Part shown: one piece after another, positions 23,546 through 36,175 of the stretch
Position numbering within the stretch: position 1 is the first letter of the stretch
Layout: the number at the start of each line of letters is the position of its first letter
Source of the DNA: Elephas maximus indicus
Taxonomy: Eukaryota > Chordata > Mammalia > Proboscidea > Elephantidae
Assembly (NCBI RefSeq): GCF_024166365.1
Contig: NC_064825.1
Span: 106,034,480 to 106,098,479 of the forward strand
DNA length: 64,000 nucleotides
Direction of reading: 5' to 3'
Position numbers and translations under genes: made by a program
Notes under the pieces: model-generated
The model's input: the letters and a program-made list of their open reading frames with translations, nothing else
The model's database searches: none
What the model was told of the DNA's origin: nothing

Positions 23546-24522
23546 AGTGTTGTCCTTTGGTTTTTATCTAATGTATTTTTATTAATAGCTATCATTTCAT
23601 ATAAGTTTCTGGATTTTAAATTGTTTTAATCTTGACATAAATTAGGCCATGTTCCTCCATCTTAACAGAAAGTAGAAGGCTTCTATCACAAATTCATTAA
23701 GCTAGTTAGACCCCCTTAACTTCAGAAGCTACAATTTTATTACAGCTGCCACTACCCCACTTTGCCTCCAAAACATTTACAGACAACGTAAGATGTGTTT
23801 AATATAAAATTGAAATGGAAAGTAAAAAACAAATCCTTATAAAACACAGACTTAGGCATGTCTTTTATTGTCAAAAGATGAGGAAAATAGCATAGGAGAG
23901 CAGTCCTTTATATTATTTTGAGATTGTGATCAATTTGGGGAGTTTACTATTTTTTATATGAAAATAAGCTAATTTTTTCAAATCACCTTCACTATTTTCT
24001 TTGATTTATTCTTGTGACAAAATATATGGTGCCCCTGAAATGGCACTTGACTCATTGTGAACATTAAGTAACATATTCTTGAACTAATTTGAGTTAATAG
24101 ATTTTAAAATATTGAGCAATGGAATGCAATACTTTTGTCATGGTTACAATTATTACCACTAAAATTATATCTGTATGTATACATGTATGTGTTTATGTAT
24201 TTGTGAAATTGATATTTTCTTAGAATACAGTGCTTTCGGTTCTGTTATTTACAGATTTAGCCAAGTTTCATGCGAACAACTTTCTATAGTGTGAAAAAAT
24301 CACTTGAATCTCTGAGGTCACATTTTCTCTGTTATTCCTAGTAATGACCACGTTTGTTTTGCCACCCTGCTCCTCAGTACAACTTGCATAGTTACTTAGC
24401 TCTGTTTTCAAAGGACTGCTCCATCAACTTTTACTGATTCCATTTTTTATTATTTTATTCAATTTTTGCTTTCATATATTTTTAATCATTTTTCCCTAAT
24501 TTTTGTATTAATTTTGTAACCG

Positions 24523-25081
24523 TGGTAGGTAAAATTCTAAGATGGCCTCCAAGACTTCTGCCCCACAGTGCACGCATCCCTTCTTTCAGTTATTCAAACA
24601 TTAATCCAGATGTGTGAAAGGATTTTGCAGATATAATTAGAGTCTCAAATCAGTTGAACAGACCTAATCACAGAGTTCCTTTAAATCTGGGCCCAGAGTT
24701 CAAAGACAGAGGAAATCAGAGATTCAAGGTGACAAAGATGGAAAGGGTCACATGGCATGGACTGTGAATGGCTTCTAGGAGCTGATAGTAACCTCTAGCT
24801 GACATCTGTTAAGCAAACAGGACTTCAGTCCTACAACTACAATAAATTGGATTCTGCCAACAACCTCAAGGAGCTTGGAATCAGGTATTCTTCCTAAAAT
24901 TCTTCAGGCAAGAACTCAGCCCATGGGACACTTTCATTTCACCTTTAAGACTGCAAGCAGAGAAACCAACCATGTCTTACCAGACATCTGACTTACAGAA
25001 GCTGTGAGATAGTAAATTTATGTCATTTTAAGCTGCAAAGTTTGTTGGCTGTTTGTTACACAGCATTGGGAAATTAATGCA
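24523..25081 (+). mobile_element. Old endogenous-retrovirus LTR fossil, ERVL type
   Basis: A solo LTR-like fossil of about 560 bases. It opens TGGTAGGTAAAATTCTAAGA and closes near GGGAAATTAATGCA. It has a plausible internal polyadenylation region and no internal viral sequence on either side. By eye it resembles placental ERVL-class LTRs of the MLT2/LTR33 kind; I am not sure of the exact family. Strongly diverged, so old. Confidence 0.65.
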
Positions 25082-25237
25082 GTGGTTTCACAGGTTACTG
25101 AAAGTAGCCATTACCATTATGGAAATAGAGGTGATAGACACCTGTACTGGGAAAGCTCTATCCTTATCTCTGGATGTCTAGCTTTTTTTTTTTTTTTTAA
25201 CTCTTAGCTAAGATAAAATAAATGGACTTTATTATAT

Positions 25238-25395
25238 TGTTGCACAGTGGTTAAGAGCTTGGCTACTAACCAAAATGTCAACAGTTGAAATCAACCTGGT
25301 GCTCCTTGGAAACTCTGTGGTGCAGTTCTACTCTGTCCTATGGGCTCACTATGATTTGGAATAGACTTGACGCAGTGGGTTTGGTTTTTTGGTAA
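25238..25395 (+). mobile_element. AfroSINE, short type
   Basis: Runs from TTGCACAGTGGTTAAGAGCT to ACGCAGTGGGTTTGGTTTTT and lacks the central segment. Confidence 0.9.
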
Positions 25396-25399
25396 GGTC

Positions 25400-26267
25400 T
25401 GAAAATATCCTGGGATTTCTTTACAGATGATTTTCAACTGTGCTAGCTGGCTTGACAAACCTCACTTGATTACATGACCAAGAGAAAAACAAAGCCCAAT
25501 CCCAACTTGCTTTGCTGTCAGAACTTCACATGAAACAAAGATTCCTTGCATAGATTTTAGTCTCAAGCAAAAGTGCAGCTTTGTGTATGCAAAGGAAGGG
25601 CCCTGGGGAGTTCCTTTTGCTAATTATATTTCAGACTTTCAATGCTTTCTTTTAGTTTCTTTTCCTCACTGCACAGTATCTTTTGCCTTTAAATAAAAGC
25701 CTTATGTGGTTACACCATATGGATTCTGGTAAATACTCTCCAATAATCAAAATGGAGGAAACAATACTACTGTGTTCATTTTCTTTTATGTTTAATAATA
25801 AAACTTTTATGGGTAGGAAATTTGATCAATGCTTGGACAATATTTGAACTTTGTGTTTTCTGCATTAGATTTATGTGGCAAGATCCCTAAAAATTTAATA
25901 TACCAATTTTATTCACACTAGTTTGAATATACCTACATTGTTCTTTTATTTAAGGTTTTTAAATGTTTATTTTCCAAAATTGTTATTTTTTTAAGTATTT
26001 AAACTTTTGCTAATTTATTTTTAATTTGTGGTTTTTGGAATTTATTGAAATTATCTTTGTCAGAGAATGAGCATGAACAATTTTTATAAATATTTTATTG
26101 GTACTGGAAAAGAGATCAATGTCCTGTTCCTAAGTATACCACTTACATGATCTCTGAAAATCACATCATTATTTTTAAAGTTTTTATCTTCTTCGTTTGT
26201 CAAGTACTAACAAACCGTAGTAGTCAGTACGGTTATAAATTTTCAATTCATATTTTTGTCTTGTTTA
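25400..26267. other. Intergenic DNA without recognised content
   Basis: AT-rich sequence between a SINE and an RTE. I see no gene, motif or repeat family in it. Confidence 0.5.
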
Positions 26268-26672
26268 TTTATTGTTGTTGTTGGGTGCCAACGAGTCAGT
26301 TCTGACTCATAGCAATCCCATGTACAACAGTATGAAACACTGCCCAGTCCTGTGTCATTCTCACAATCATTTTCATGTTTGAGCCCATTGTGGCAGCTAC
26401 TGTGACAATTCATCCCGTTGAGGGTCTTCCTCTTTGTCACTGACCTTCTACTTTACCAAGCATGATGTCCTTCTCCAGGACTGATCCCTCCTGATGACAT
26501 GTCCAAAGTATTTGAGACTTAGTCTCCCATTCTTGCTTCTAAGGGGCATTCTGGCTGTATTTCTTCAAAACAGTTTTGTTTGTTCTTTTGGGAGTCCTTG
26601 ACTTATTCAATATTCTTCACCAACATCACAGTTCAAAGGTGTCAGTTCTTCTTCAGTTCTTTCCTTCCTACA
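26268..26672 (-). mobile_element. RTE 3'-end copy, 5'-truncated
   Basis: Antisense, starting with TTGTTGTTGTTGGGTGCC (the RTE 3' tail) and running through the conserved CATGATGTCCTTCTCCAGGA block to about 26672. Only the region after the reverse transcriptase is present. Confidence 0.88.
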
Positions 26673-26696
26673 GTTCCACTTTTTGTTCCCTAGGTG

Positions 26697-26815
26697 TTCT
26701 TTGCATGGGAGAAAGATGAGGCAGTCTGCTCCCGTAAAGTTTACAGTCTTGAATTTAGAGTTCTACTCTGTCCTATAGTGTCCTTATAAATCATAATTAA
26801 CGAAGACAATGGTGG
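26697..26815 (+). mobile_element. AfroSINE 3' half, long type
   Basis: The central long-type segment GGGAGAAAGATGAGGCAGTC is present, followed by GTTCTACTCTGTCCTATAGT and a decayed tail. The tRNA-like head is missing. Confidence 0.7.
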
Positions 26816-27423
26816 TGGTGTTCTTTGTAGCCCCTGCTGGATCTTTAGCTTCAGCTTTCAGTCAAAAACAATTAAACACATAATATAAGCAAGATGCATC
26901 ACATTTACCCACATGCCAGGGTAGAAACTAATTCCACAGCACAATTTAAATAGGAGGGAGCTAGGGAATATTACTTAATTGGGTGCTCAAGGAAAGGAAA
27001 TAAGTTTGGGGAATGTCTGGTCAGACTCTGCCAAAATTTTCACTTTTGGTCAACTAACTAGGTGTTTCACCCTTTCTCTCACATATTGAAGCTAGTTCCC
27101 CAGGCCTATAGGGTTCACTCTGTGCAAAGTCTATGATGATTCATTGTCACATAGTTCTCTACATTAGGTCTGAATCGGCACTTTCAGACCCATAGAACAA
27201 TGATCAGATAAGGTAATTTGTATGCCACTCCAAACTCACTGTATTGTGGTGAAACCAGGGTAGAATATGTTGAAGCACCCTCCCCTTTGGCTTGAGAAAC
27301 TCACAGCTGTCACCGATTAGCTGGGGAGACTCTTAAGGCCACTTGCCTGGAATGAGAAATTTGTGATTTTTCATTTGGGATCTTGGCTCCACTATCTTTT
27401 CTTTTTTCTTGGTCTCATCTAAA
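26816..27423. other. Intergenic DNA without recognised content
   Basis: Moderate GC content. I see no gene or repeat that I can name. Confidence 0.45.
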
Positions 27424-29400
27424 TGTCGTTGTTAGGAGCCTTGATTCAGTTCTGACTCATAGCAACTCTGTGTACAACAGAATGACACACTGCCTGGTCC
27501 TGCACCATCCTTATGATTGTTGTTATGCTTGAGCCCATTGTTGCAGTCACGGTATCAATCCATCTGGTTGAGGGTCTTCTTTTTTTTGATGACTCTCCGT
27601 TTTGATGTCCTTTTCCAAGGATTGATTCCTCCTTATACAATGTCCAAAGTATGTGAGATAAATTCTCAATTGAATTTTTTCTTCAGTTCTTTCAGATTGA
27701 GAAATGCCGATCGTGTTTTTCCCCTTGGTTTTTCTAACTCCTAGTCTTTGCACATGTCATTATAATATTTTACTTTGTCTTCTCCAGCCATCCTTTGCAA
27801 TCTTCTGTTCAGCTCTTTTACTTCATCATTTCTTCCTCTTGCTTTAGCTACTTGATGTTCAAGAGCAAGTTTCAGCGTCCCTTCTGACTTCCGTTTTGGT
27901 CTTTTCTTTTTTTCCTGTCTTTTTAATGACCTCTTGCTTTCTTCACATGTGACGTCCTCAAAATCATTCAATTTCTGCATTCTGTTTGGTCATTATTCTT
28001 TGGAAGGGCCATATTTCATTTGAGTACTTTGTTTTGTCTTCTGGAGCCACTCTGAAATCTTCTGTTCAGCTCTTTTACTTCATTACTTATTTTTTTTCAT
28101 TTGTTTTGTTACTCTAAGTTCAAGAACAAATATCAGAGTCTTTCTGACATCCATTAGTCTGTTTTATTTATTTATTTTTTCTTTCCTATCTTCTAATGAC
28201 TTATTCATGTATGATATCCTTCATGTCATTACACCGCTCGTCTGCTGTTTGGTCATTAGTGTTCAGTGCTTCAAACCTATTGTTGGGGTAGTCTCTAAAT
28301 TCAGGTGGGATATATTTAAGTTTGTGCTTTGGTTCTTGTGAACTCGTTTTAATTTTCTTCAGCTTCAACTTGAACTTGCATATAAGCAATTGACAGCCTG
28401 TTCTACAATCAGCTTCTGGTCCTATGCTGATGATATTGAGTTTCTCCACCCTCTCTTTCCATACATGTAGTCTATTTGATGCCTGCCTATTCCATCTGGT
28501 TAGACCCATGTATATAGTCACTGTTTGTTTTGTAGAAAAAAAAGATATTTGCAAGGAATAACTCTTTGGTCTTAAAAATTCCACCATGGAGTCTCTGCCA
28601 TTATCTCTATCATGAAGGCCATATTTTCCAACTACTGATCCTTCTTTCTTTTTTTCCATATTTCACATTCCAATCACATCATGATTGTAGGTTTGATCAA
28701 TTTCAGACTGCAAAAGTTGTTAAAGATATTCAATATCTTCATCTTTGGCATTAGTGTTTGGTGATTTAATTTGAATAATTTTTATATTCACTGGACTTCC
28801 TCGTAGGTGTATGGATATTATTCTATCACTGACAGCGTTGTACTTCAGGATAGATCTTGACATGTTCTTTTTGACGTTGAATATAATGCCATTCCTCTTC
28901 AATTTGTCATTCCTGACATAGTAGACCATATGGTTGTCAGATTCAGAATGGTCAATTCCGTTTCATTTCAGCTCACTAATGCCTATGGTATCAATCTTTA
29001 TGCATTGCATTTCATTTTTGACGTCTTCCAATTTTCCTACATTCATGCCCTGTATGTTCAACTCTCTGATAATTAGTAGATGTTTGCAGCTGTTTCTTCT
29101 CATTTTGAGCCATGCCACATCTGCAAATGAAGGTCCCAAAAGCTCTACTCCATTAAAAAGTCAACCCCACTTTGAAGAGACAACACTTCCCCAGTCGTAT
29201 TTTGTGTGCCTTCCAACATGAGAGGCCTATCTTCTGGCACTATATCAGACAATATTCTGCTGCTGTTCATAAGGTTTTTCACTGGCCTTTGTTTTTTCAG
29301 AAATTGATCATCAGGACCTTCTTCCTAGTCTTAGTTTGGAAGTCTGCTGAATCCTGCCCAACTTAGGTGACCCTGCTGGAATTTGAAAAAGCTGTTGCAT
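27424..29400 (-). mobile_element. RTE copy lacking its reverse transcriptase, with a tandem repeat
   Basis: The 3' end (27424-27660) is joined straight to the endonuclease side (27665 onward), so the reverse transcriptase is missing. The right end (CCTGCCCAACTTAGGTGACC) approaches the element's 5' end. A block of about 259 bases is repeated: TTGTCTTCTCCAGCCATCC at 27775 and TTGTCTTCTGGAGCCACTC at 28034, each followed by the same landmarks. Endonuclease-side frames such as KLKRNGIIFNVKKNMSRSILKYNAVSDRII (shown broken here as NGIIFNVKKN and SILKYNAVSDR) survive at 28720-28929. Confidence 0.85.
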
Positions 29401-29669
29401 AACTTTCAGCATCACAGCAACATGCAAGGCATCACACTATAACAAAGTGACAGGAGAGTAGTGGAAAAGTATCAGTAGGAGCATCATATAATCTATTCTT
29501 CTAAGCCAGAGAGTTCTGAGACTTTAGTTATATTTTATTATATTGTTATACTTAAAAGCTAGTTTCAAAAGCATAATAGTGTGCTAAGAAATAAAAATAA
29601 CATATATCTGTATGACACTTAGATAAAATTTAAACATGAAAATTTTCATAAATAGGGTGATTATTCTTA

Positions 29670-29830
29670 GTACCAACCCACTGCCAATGAGTCCATTCCG
29701 ACTCACAGCGACCCTATAGGACAGAGTAGAATTGCCCCATAGAGTTTCCAGGGAGTGCCTGGTAGATTCAAACTGCCCGTCATTTGGTTAGCATCCGTAG
29801 CACTTAACCACTATGCCACCAGGGCTTCCA
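29670..29830 (-). mobile_element. AfroSINE, short type
   Basis: Reverse-oriented, running from CAACCCACTGCCAATGAGTC to CCACTATGCCACCAGGGCTT. Confidence 0.92.
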
Positions 29831-29929
29831 TTCATAGTACATATTCATGCATTTTAATAGATTTATTAGATATATTTGTTTCTGGTAACATGTTATTGCC
29901 ATATGTCAGTATGACTTTATTCTTATTTT

Positions 29930-31340
29930 AGAAACTTTATTGAGGAATAACTTACATAAAATAAAATACATCTTTTAAAATCTATTTGATGAAATTTGAC
30001 AGATGTACTCTCTTGTAAAACCATTTCCACAGTTGAGATACAGAACATTTACATCATTCCCAAAAGTTTCCTTGTGCACTTTTGCAATCTATTCCTTTCA
30101 TACATTCTTCACTAGAGAAGGTCACTGATCGATCATATTTCTGTAAGAGTTCATTTACAATAAGAATGTACTTTATGTCTGGAATCCTTTACTCAGTATG
30201 ATTTTTAATATTTATCTATGCTGTTTTGTATATAAATGTAGTTAATTCCACTTTATTGCAGAATGGAATTCCATTGGATACATATACCGTGATTTGTTTA
30301 TTCATTCATCTGTTGATAGACATTTGTGTTATTTTGAAGTTTTGGTTATTATGAATGTAGTTGTTATGTATATTCATGTATAATTTTTAATGTGAAATAT
30401 GTTTTCATTTCTTTTTGGACAAAAACTGAGGAGTAGAATGGTTGGGTCATATTGTAGGTATATGTTTAGCCTTTTGAGAAAGAGTTAAAGTGTTTTTCAG
30501 AGTGATTATATCCTTTTACACTCCAGCTGTCCAGGTGTATGAGACTGTCAGTAGCCCCAACCCTTTGCCAGCACTTGGCATTGTTAGAATTTTTAATAGT
30601 TTTCCCTATTCTGATGGATGTGCTGTGGTATTGCATTGTGATTTTAATTTGCATTCCTCTAATAACTAATGATGTTGAGCATAAAAAAAAAAAATGATGT
30701 TGAGCATATTTATCTATAATTATTGGATATTTGTGTGTCTTTTTAAAAAACTGTTATCTTAGTCATGTAGTGCTGCTGTAACAGAAATACCACAAGTGGA
30801 TGGGTTTAACAAACAGTTCATTCCCGCACGTAATCTAGAAGTCCAAATTCAGGGTGTCAGCTCCAGGGGAACTCTTTCTCTGCTGGCTCTGGATGAAGGT
30901 TCTTGTCATCAGTCTTTCCCTGGACTAGGCTTTCAGTGCAGGAACTCTGGGTCCCAAGGACGTGCTCTGCTCCTGGGGCTGCTCTCCTGGTGGTGTGAGG
31001 TCCCCTCTCATCTCTGCTCAATTCTCTCCTTTATATCAAAAGACATTGACTCAAACTACACCCTCATCTTGTGGATGAGCCCTGCTTCGTTAACATAACT
31101 GCCACCTATCCCATCTCATTAATGTCAGAGGTAGGATTTACAACACACAGGAAAATCACATCAAATGGCAAAATGGTAGAAAATCACACAAGACTGGGAA
31201 TCATGGCCCAGCCAAATCGATACATACATTTTTGGGGGACACAATTCAGTCCATGACAGTCTTTATTCAAATCATTTGCCCACAGTTTTTTGAGTTGCTG
31301 ATTTTATTCTTGGATTGTAAAAGTTCTGTTAGTTCAAGTG
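29930..31340 (-). mobile_element. Old L1 3'-end fragment, split by an LTR
   Basis: Antisense L1 3' UTR with familiar landmarks (TTTATTCATTCATCTGTTGATA, AATTTGCATTCCTCTAATAA). It runs 29930-30753, is interrupted by an LTR, and resumes at about 31261 (TTCAAATCATTTGCCCACAG) until just before the OR-2 stop codon. Diverged, no coding part. Confidence 0.78.
30754..31260 (-). mobile_element. Solo LTR fossil, ERVL/MaLR type
   Basis: Read on the minus strand it begins CATGGACTGAATTGTGTCCC and ends with the ...AGCACTACATGACTAAG block, the pattern of ERVL/MaLR LTRs. It is inserted in an older L1 3' end, about 80 bases downstream of the OR-2 stop. Related LTRs lie at 46146, 54588, 56207 and 62743. No viral genes with it. 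Confidence 0.75.
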
Positions 31341-31342
31341 TG

Positions 31343-32324
31343 TCATAACACTAATGATTTGAGAAGAAATTTTCTCAATGTTTCTGTAACATCTTTGTTC
31401 CTCAGACTGTATATCATAGGGTTAAACAATGGGGTCAAAATGGTGTAGAAAAGAGAGAGAAGTTTGTCTGTTTCTTCATATTGGTTGGATTTGGGTTTTA
31501 AATAGGTAATAGTAGCTGATCCATAGAATAAAACTACAACTATGAGATGGGAAGAACAGGTGGAAAAGGCTTTGGTCCATCCTGTGTTTGATGGCAACTT
31601 GAGGATGGTTGATATAATTCTGGTATAGGACCCAAGTATCAACACAAAAGGAACAGTGACAAATGCCACAGCAAATGTATATACTACCATCTCATTGACA
31701 AAGATGTCACCACAGGCCAGCTTGAGGATTGGGGGAATGTCACAGAAGAAGTGATTGATTTGGTTAGAACCACAAAATGGCAGAGAGAATATCTGGCCTG
31801 TTTGCCCTATCTCAACAGGAATCCCACTGATCCAGGAGCCAGCCACTAGCTGGACACACATTTTTTGATTCATGACTACAGGATAGTGCAGAGGGTGACA
31901 AATGGCCACATAATGGTCATAGGCCATCACTGCCAGGAGAAGGCATTCTGTGGCTCCAAGCATAAGGACAAAGCACATTTGTGTACCACAAGCAAAAAAA
32001 GAAATATTTCCTTTCTGGGTCTAAAGATCCATGAGCATTCTAGGAAGAGTAACAGACACATAACAGATTTCTAGGAAGGAAAAATTGCTGAGAAAAAAAA
32101 TACATGGGGGTCTGAGGTGCAGGGTCTACTCTTGTTATTAGAATTATGATGCCATTGCCCAACAGAATAATCATATAAATCACTAAGAAAGCTCCAAAAA
32201 GAAACCAATGGAATTTGGGAATATCAGAAAATTGTAAGAGAACAAATTCCGTCATTGTACTGATATTGGTTTCTCTTACTTTTAATTTGTTGTCTATCTG
32301 TGGATTTGCTCTTCTTGGCTGCAT
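31343..32324 (-). pseudogene. Olfactory receptor pseudogene, OR10AG1-like (OR-2)
   Basis: A former OR of the OR10AG type. The N-terminal frame (32040-32324) has NIS as a glycosylation site, TEFVLLQFSDIP (family LLGFSDIP), and TM1 with LLGNGIIILITR. At the start of TM2 (PMYFF, about 32092-32099) a run of T is one base too long, which shifts the frame. Restoring the sense by alignment shows SNFSFLEICYVSVTLPRM, then an in-frame TAG at 32021-32023 where relatives have TGG (DIWTQK). The rest (31343-31978) is open: AYDHYVAICHP (the DRY arginine is His), SLPFCGSNQINHFFCDIPP, KAFSTCSSHL and NPMIYSLRNKD. Two independent nulls plus the DHY change make loss of function almost certain. Confidence 0.92.
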
Positions 32325-32964
32325 TTTTCTTTTTGATAACTGAATTGTGACATGGGCATTGGCCTTTATAATTTCTCAGTTTCATTCTGACACTTAAATT
32401 CTGTGATCCAGGGCGATCTGATGAGAAACAAGGAGCAATTAACTCACCTGCAGAGAAAATCAATTCAATCAACAAAATGAGTGTACAAATGATTTATAAT
32501 TCTAGATTTGCATTAAAATCATTCCTACAAGACCCATAGCTATACATTTTTTATTAATCTTCCAGTATAAGAGGGGAGAACACAACTGAGACCTTTAATT
32601 CAGTTAAATTTAGAACCATAATCTAATCTCTTCCTTCTTTTAATTGAGGACTTCCGCAAACCACTTCACTTCTTTGAAAGTTTTCCCTATTTCCAAACAT
32701 TATTCTTTCTTTCAATTTCACATGTATATTTGAAGGTTTTCTGATTATTTTTGATCTTCGTATACACATTGACTCCAGTCCCTCACACCGTATACTCAAC
32801 CAGGACTCTGCTTTTCCTTTTGTTTGTGACTCAGGGAGTAAGGTTCTGTATGTTTGTTTTACATTTTTATGTGTGCCTGACTCATCTCTTTTAATGAATG
32901 TGTAAGCCACTGAGGCCAGGCATTCTATTTCACAACTTTCTCTATAACTACCTCCTACATGGCA
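32325..32964. other. Sequence upstream of OR-2
   Basis: No repeat family that I recognise. Open frames at 32224-32475 and 32623-32973 on the minus strand have no recognisable domain, and I do not consider them genes. The OR-2 promoter would be expected within or beyond this stretch. Confidence 0.45.
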
Positions 32965-33062
32965 ATAGACCATAGGGTTTACAAGGAAAAGCTGATGGAT
33001 TCAAACTGCTGAACTTTTGGTTAACCGCCAGAGCTCCTAACCATTATACCAACAGGGCTCCA
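32965..33062 (-). mobile_element. AfroSINE fragment
   Basis: The head half of a reverse-oriented AfroSINE, ending CCATTATACCAACAGGGCTCC. The tail is missing. Confidence 0.75.
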
Positions 33063-33589
33063 ATTATATTTAACTTTTATTAATGGATAACCTTGAGACA
33101 TATAATCCATTTAACCCAACACATTTTATTTCCTATTGTTCCATGATATCCACATTTTTCTCATTAGGGTTACAATGGAAGCATCATTATCAAAATAAAT
33201 CCCTACAACCAAGTCCCATCCTCTTACCATTCATTCCCTCAAGCCCTAGAGCGTTGCCCTAATCATGATTTCTGGTCGCTGGCAGCCCTGCTCTGTGGAG
33301 GGGAGAGATCAGGTCAGTGGAGCGAGAGGGGGGTTATTTGCTACATTCTGGAACCAATTTTCATGCTCTCAGGAGCAGACATACTAGCAGCTGCATGCAC
33401 ACTACTCACTATGCTGGAACTTTCAAAATATGCTCATTTTCATCATCTCTATGGCTAACTTCTTAGTTCAGCCTATCCTCTTATTTCTGGGATGACTGTA
33501 ATAGTCTTGTTCCACTACAATACATTGTGTACAGGAAGAAAACTGTGTGGATATTTAATAGGTGTAAATTCCATTATTTTACTGCCATG

Positions 33590-33885
33590 CTAAAAGCACT
33601 TTCATGGATTCCCATTGTACTTGGAATAATCTGAATTTATTTCTAGGACTTGAAAACTGCTATGTAACTTGGCCCTTTCCTTTATTTCCAATATCATTGA
33701 TTAAAACATCCCCCCCACAAAGCAATCAGTTCTTTAGGTTTTTAAGAATGCAAAATTCAAGGATCTTCTTTTGCTCTTTCATCTGCCTAGAATGTTCTTT
33801 ACATAGTTTCTCCTTCTAACTATTTAGGACTCAGCTCAAATGTCACTTCTTCAGAGAAGTCTTCTCAGGATTATCCTAGAGATTG
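33590..33885 (+). mobile_element. L2 LINE fragment
   Basis: The pattern TTCCCATTGTACTTGGAATA ... TGCCTAGAATGTTCTTTACA ... AGGACTCAGCTCAAATGTCA, then CTTCTTCAGAGAAGTCTTC, is the 3' part of L2, an ancient mammalian LINE. A second copy of the same part is at 58362-58640. Confidence 0.75.
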
Positions 33886-33892
33886 TATTCCT

Positions 33893-34090
33893 GTTGTTGG
33901 GTGCCGTGATGTCGATTGCAAATCATAGCAACCGCATGTGACAGATGGAAATGTCCCAAAGGTTTTTCTTGGCTGTAATCTTTCTGGAAGCAGATCATCA
34001 AGTCTTTCTCCAGCAGAGCCCCTGGATGAATTTGAATTGCTGAACTTTCAGTTAGCAATGAAGGACTTAACTGTTGCCACCAGGGCTCCT
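33893..34090 (-). mobile_element. AfroSINE, long type
   Basis: Reverse-oriented with the central segment present (CTTTCTGGAAGCAGATCATC). It ends GTTGCCACCAGGGCTCC. Confidence 0.8.
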
Positions 34091-34107
34091 TAAGAATTAT
34101 ATTGACG

Positions 34108-34700
34108 CTGTTGTTAGATGCCACCAAATCAGTCCCTACTTGTAGCAACCCTAGGTACAACACAAAGAAACACTGCCTGGTCCTCAGCATCCTCATAACT
34201 GTCATTGTACTTGAGAGCATTGTTGCAGCCACTGTGTCAATCTGTCTCATTGAGCGTCTTCCTGTCTTTCGCTGATCCTCTTCTCTACCGAGCATGATGT
34301 CCTTCTCCAGAGACTGGTCCCTCCTGATAACCTGTCCAAAGTATGTAAGACAAAGTCTTTCCATCCTTGCCTCTAAGGAGCATTCTACCTGTACTTCTTC
34401 CAAGTCAGATTTGTTTGTTCTTTTTGCAGTCCACTGTATATCCAATATTCTTTGCCAACACTATAAATCAAAGGTGTCAACTCTTCTTCAGTCCTGCTTA
34501 TTCATTGCCAAGCTCTCTCATACATATGAGGTGATTGAAAACACCACGCATGATGTGGGCCAGGTGCACTTTAGTCCATCAAGTGACATCTTTCCTTTTT
34601 AACATTTTAAAGAGGTCTTTTGCAGCGAATTTTCCCAATCCAAAACACCATTTGATTTCTTGACTGCTGCTTGCATGGGTGTTGATTGCAAATTCAGGAT
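34108..34700 (-). mobile_element. RTE copy, 5'-truncated
   Basis: Antisense 3' third of RTE, from GCTGTTGTTAGATGCCACC through CATGATGTCCTTCTCCAGAG to GGGTGTTGATTGCAAATTCA. It contains only sequence after the reverse-transcriptase core. Confidence 0.88.
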
Positions 34701-36004
34701 TATGTTAGTATGATTGAATTATATTACTGCCAGCATAAATTGTTCCTTTATCCTATTCTTATTCTTTTGTTTTAAAATAAGGTATTTATGTCCCCACTTC
34801 TCATTAGAGGCTAAAAATTGAGACTCAAAGTTTTCACCTAAATTTTCAAGATTTTCACAAGTTCTGGATTTCAACTCTGTTACCAAGCTATTTTTTTTTT
34901 CATGAGCTTATAAGTTGGAAGAAATAAGTGTTTCATATTTTCCCTAAAAGGAAGAGTGCTGTTCTTATATAAATGATTTCATTAATAAGGGCAATATTTC
35001 CTTTATTATCAGCCTAGCGAAATATGTTTAATTAATATTTATGATTATATGATTCCTTACTTCTAGTTTTCTTAAGAGGTTATTTCTTAAAATGAGTAAC
35101 TTTCAAAATAAATTATTATTATTGCCAGCAATAGACCAATTATTGAGAATTACATGTATTTAAAACACTTGAAATATATTTAATTCAAATAGAAATCTAC
35201 AGCTGCTGCCTTAAGCAAAGAATACATCTTCAGACAAAGATATACTCATTATTTCAGGTGTCTGATATTCTTTTCTGAATATTGATCCTCAAATTAAATA
35301 ATAGCCCTGAATTAAAATAAAATACCAACATATTAATAATTTATATTTACCCTTTTTGGCCTTGTTGTAGTCATTTCTTTCTCTTTGATGGTGTTTTCAT
35401 GTCTTTTTAAGTATTTAAATTGTTTAAGATGTATTCTATTTCTTCAACAGGAATTCAACTGGAAATAGCAGTTCTCTTTATGTAGGAAGAGCCACTTATT
35501 CCCTATGTGGGTATCTCTTCTCCTGGGTCTTACCTAATTTGCTAACTAATTGCTCCTCTTTGCAATTAAATTTGGTGTGTTTTTCCAAACAACTTTTGCA
35601 TGATAGACCAGACTTTCGCTTTAGCCTCTGCATAGAACATTATTTCACACACTCTTTATTTCCAATATACAGTTAGAGCTCATGGATGGCCTGGAAAGAC
35701 AAATATTCCTAATCACCCTGTATTACCTGCAAGAAAGTGTTCAAATTTCTTATCTATTTCCTGCTTAACTTCCTTGCTTTATTTCTGATGATTCTTTTGA
35801 ACAGGCCTTTTAGTAAACCATGTGTCATTAACCTCATCTGAACACGTTCTGCTTATTTTCTTTTGATGATTCTTTTGAATAGACCTTTTGGTAAATCATG
35901 TGTCATTAACATCATATGGACATGTTCTGCTTATTTTCTTATCATTAATGGGTACTGGTTTTGCTTTGTATTGGTAGATACTTGTGATCCCGAAATATCT
36001 TTAT

Positions 36005-36175
36005 GGAAACCCTGGTGGTGTAATGGTTAAGAGCTAAGGCTACGAACCAAAAAGACGGCAGTTCCAATCCAACAATCGCTCCTTGGAAACTCTAAGGGGC
36101 ATTTCTACCCTGTCCTGTAGGGTTGCTATGAGTCAGAATCCACTCTATGGCAACGTGTTAGGCTTTTTTTTTTTT
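36005..36175 (+). mobile_element. AfroSINE, short type, copy-B specific
   Basis: Complete, with GGAAACCCTGGTGGTGTAAT as its head and a poly-T tail. The paralogous position near 5035 in copy A is empty. Confidence 0.93.

Noticed and set aside
27741-28929. Minus-strand frames of 60-150 codons as host genes
   Set aside because: They match the endonuclease side and linker of RTE copies elsewhere in the window (for example 60200-61300).
31343-31978. OR-2 C-terminal frame as a working short gene
   Set aside because: It begins inside TM3, and the same gene's N-terminus lies upstream with a frameshift and a stop between.
32224-32973. Minus-strand frames upstream of OR-2 as an upstream exon
   Set aside because: No domain, no convincing splice donor, and one overlaps the OR-2 N-terminus in another frame.
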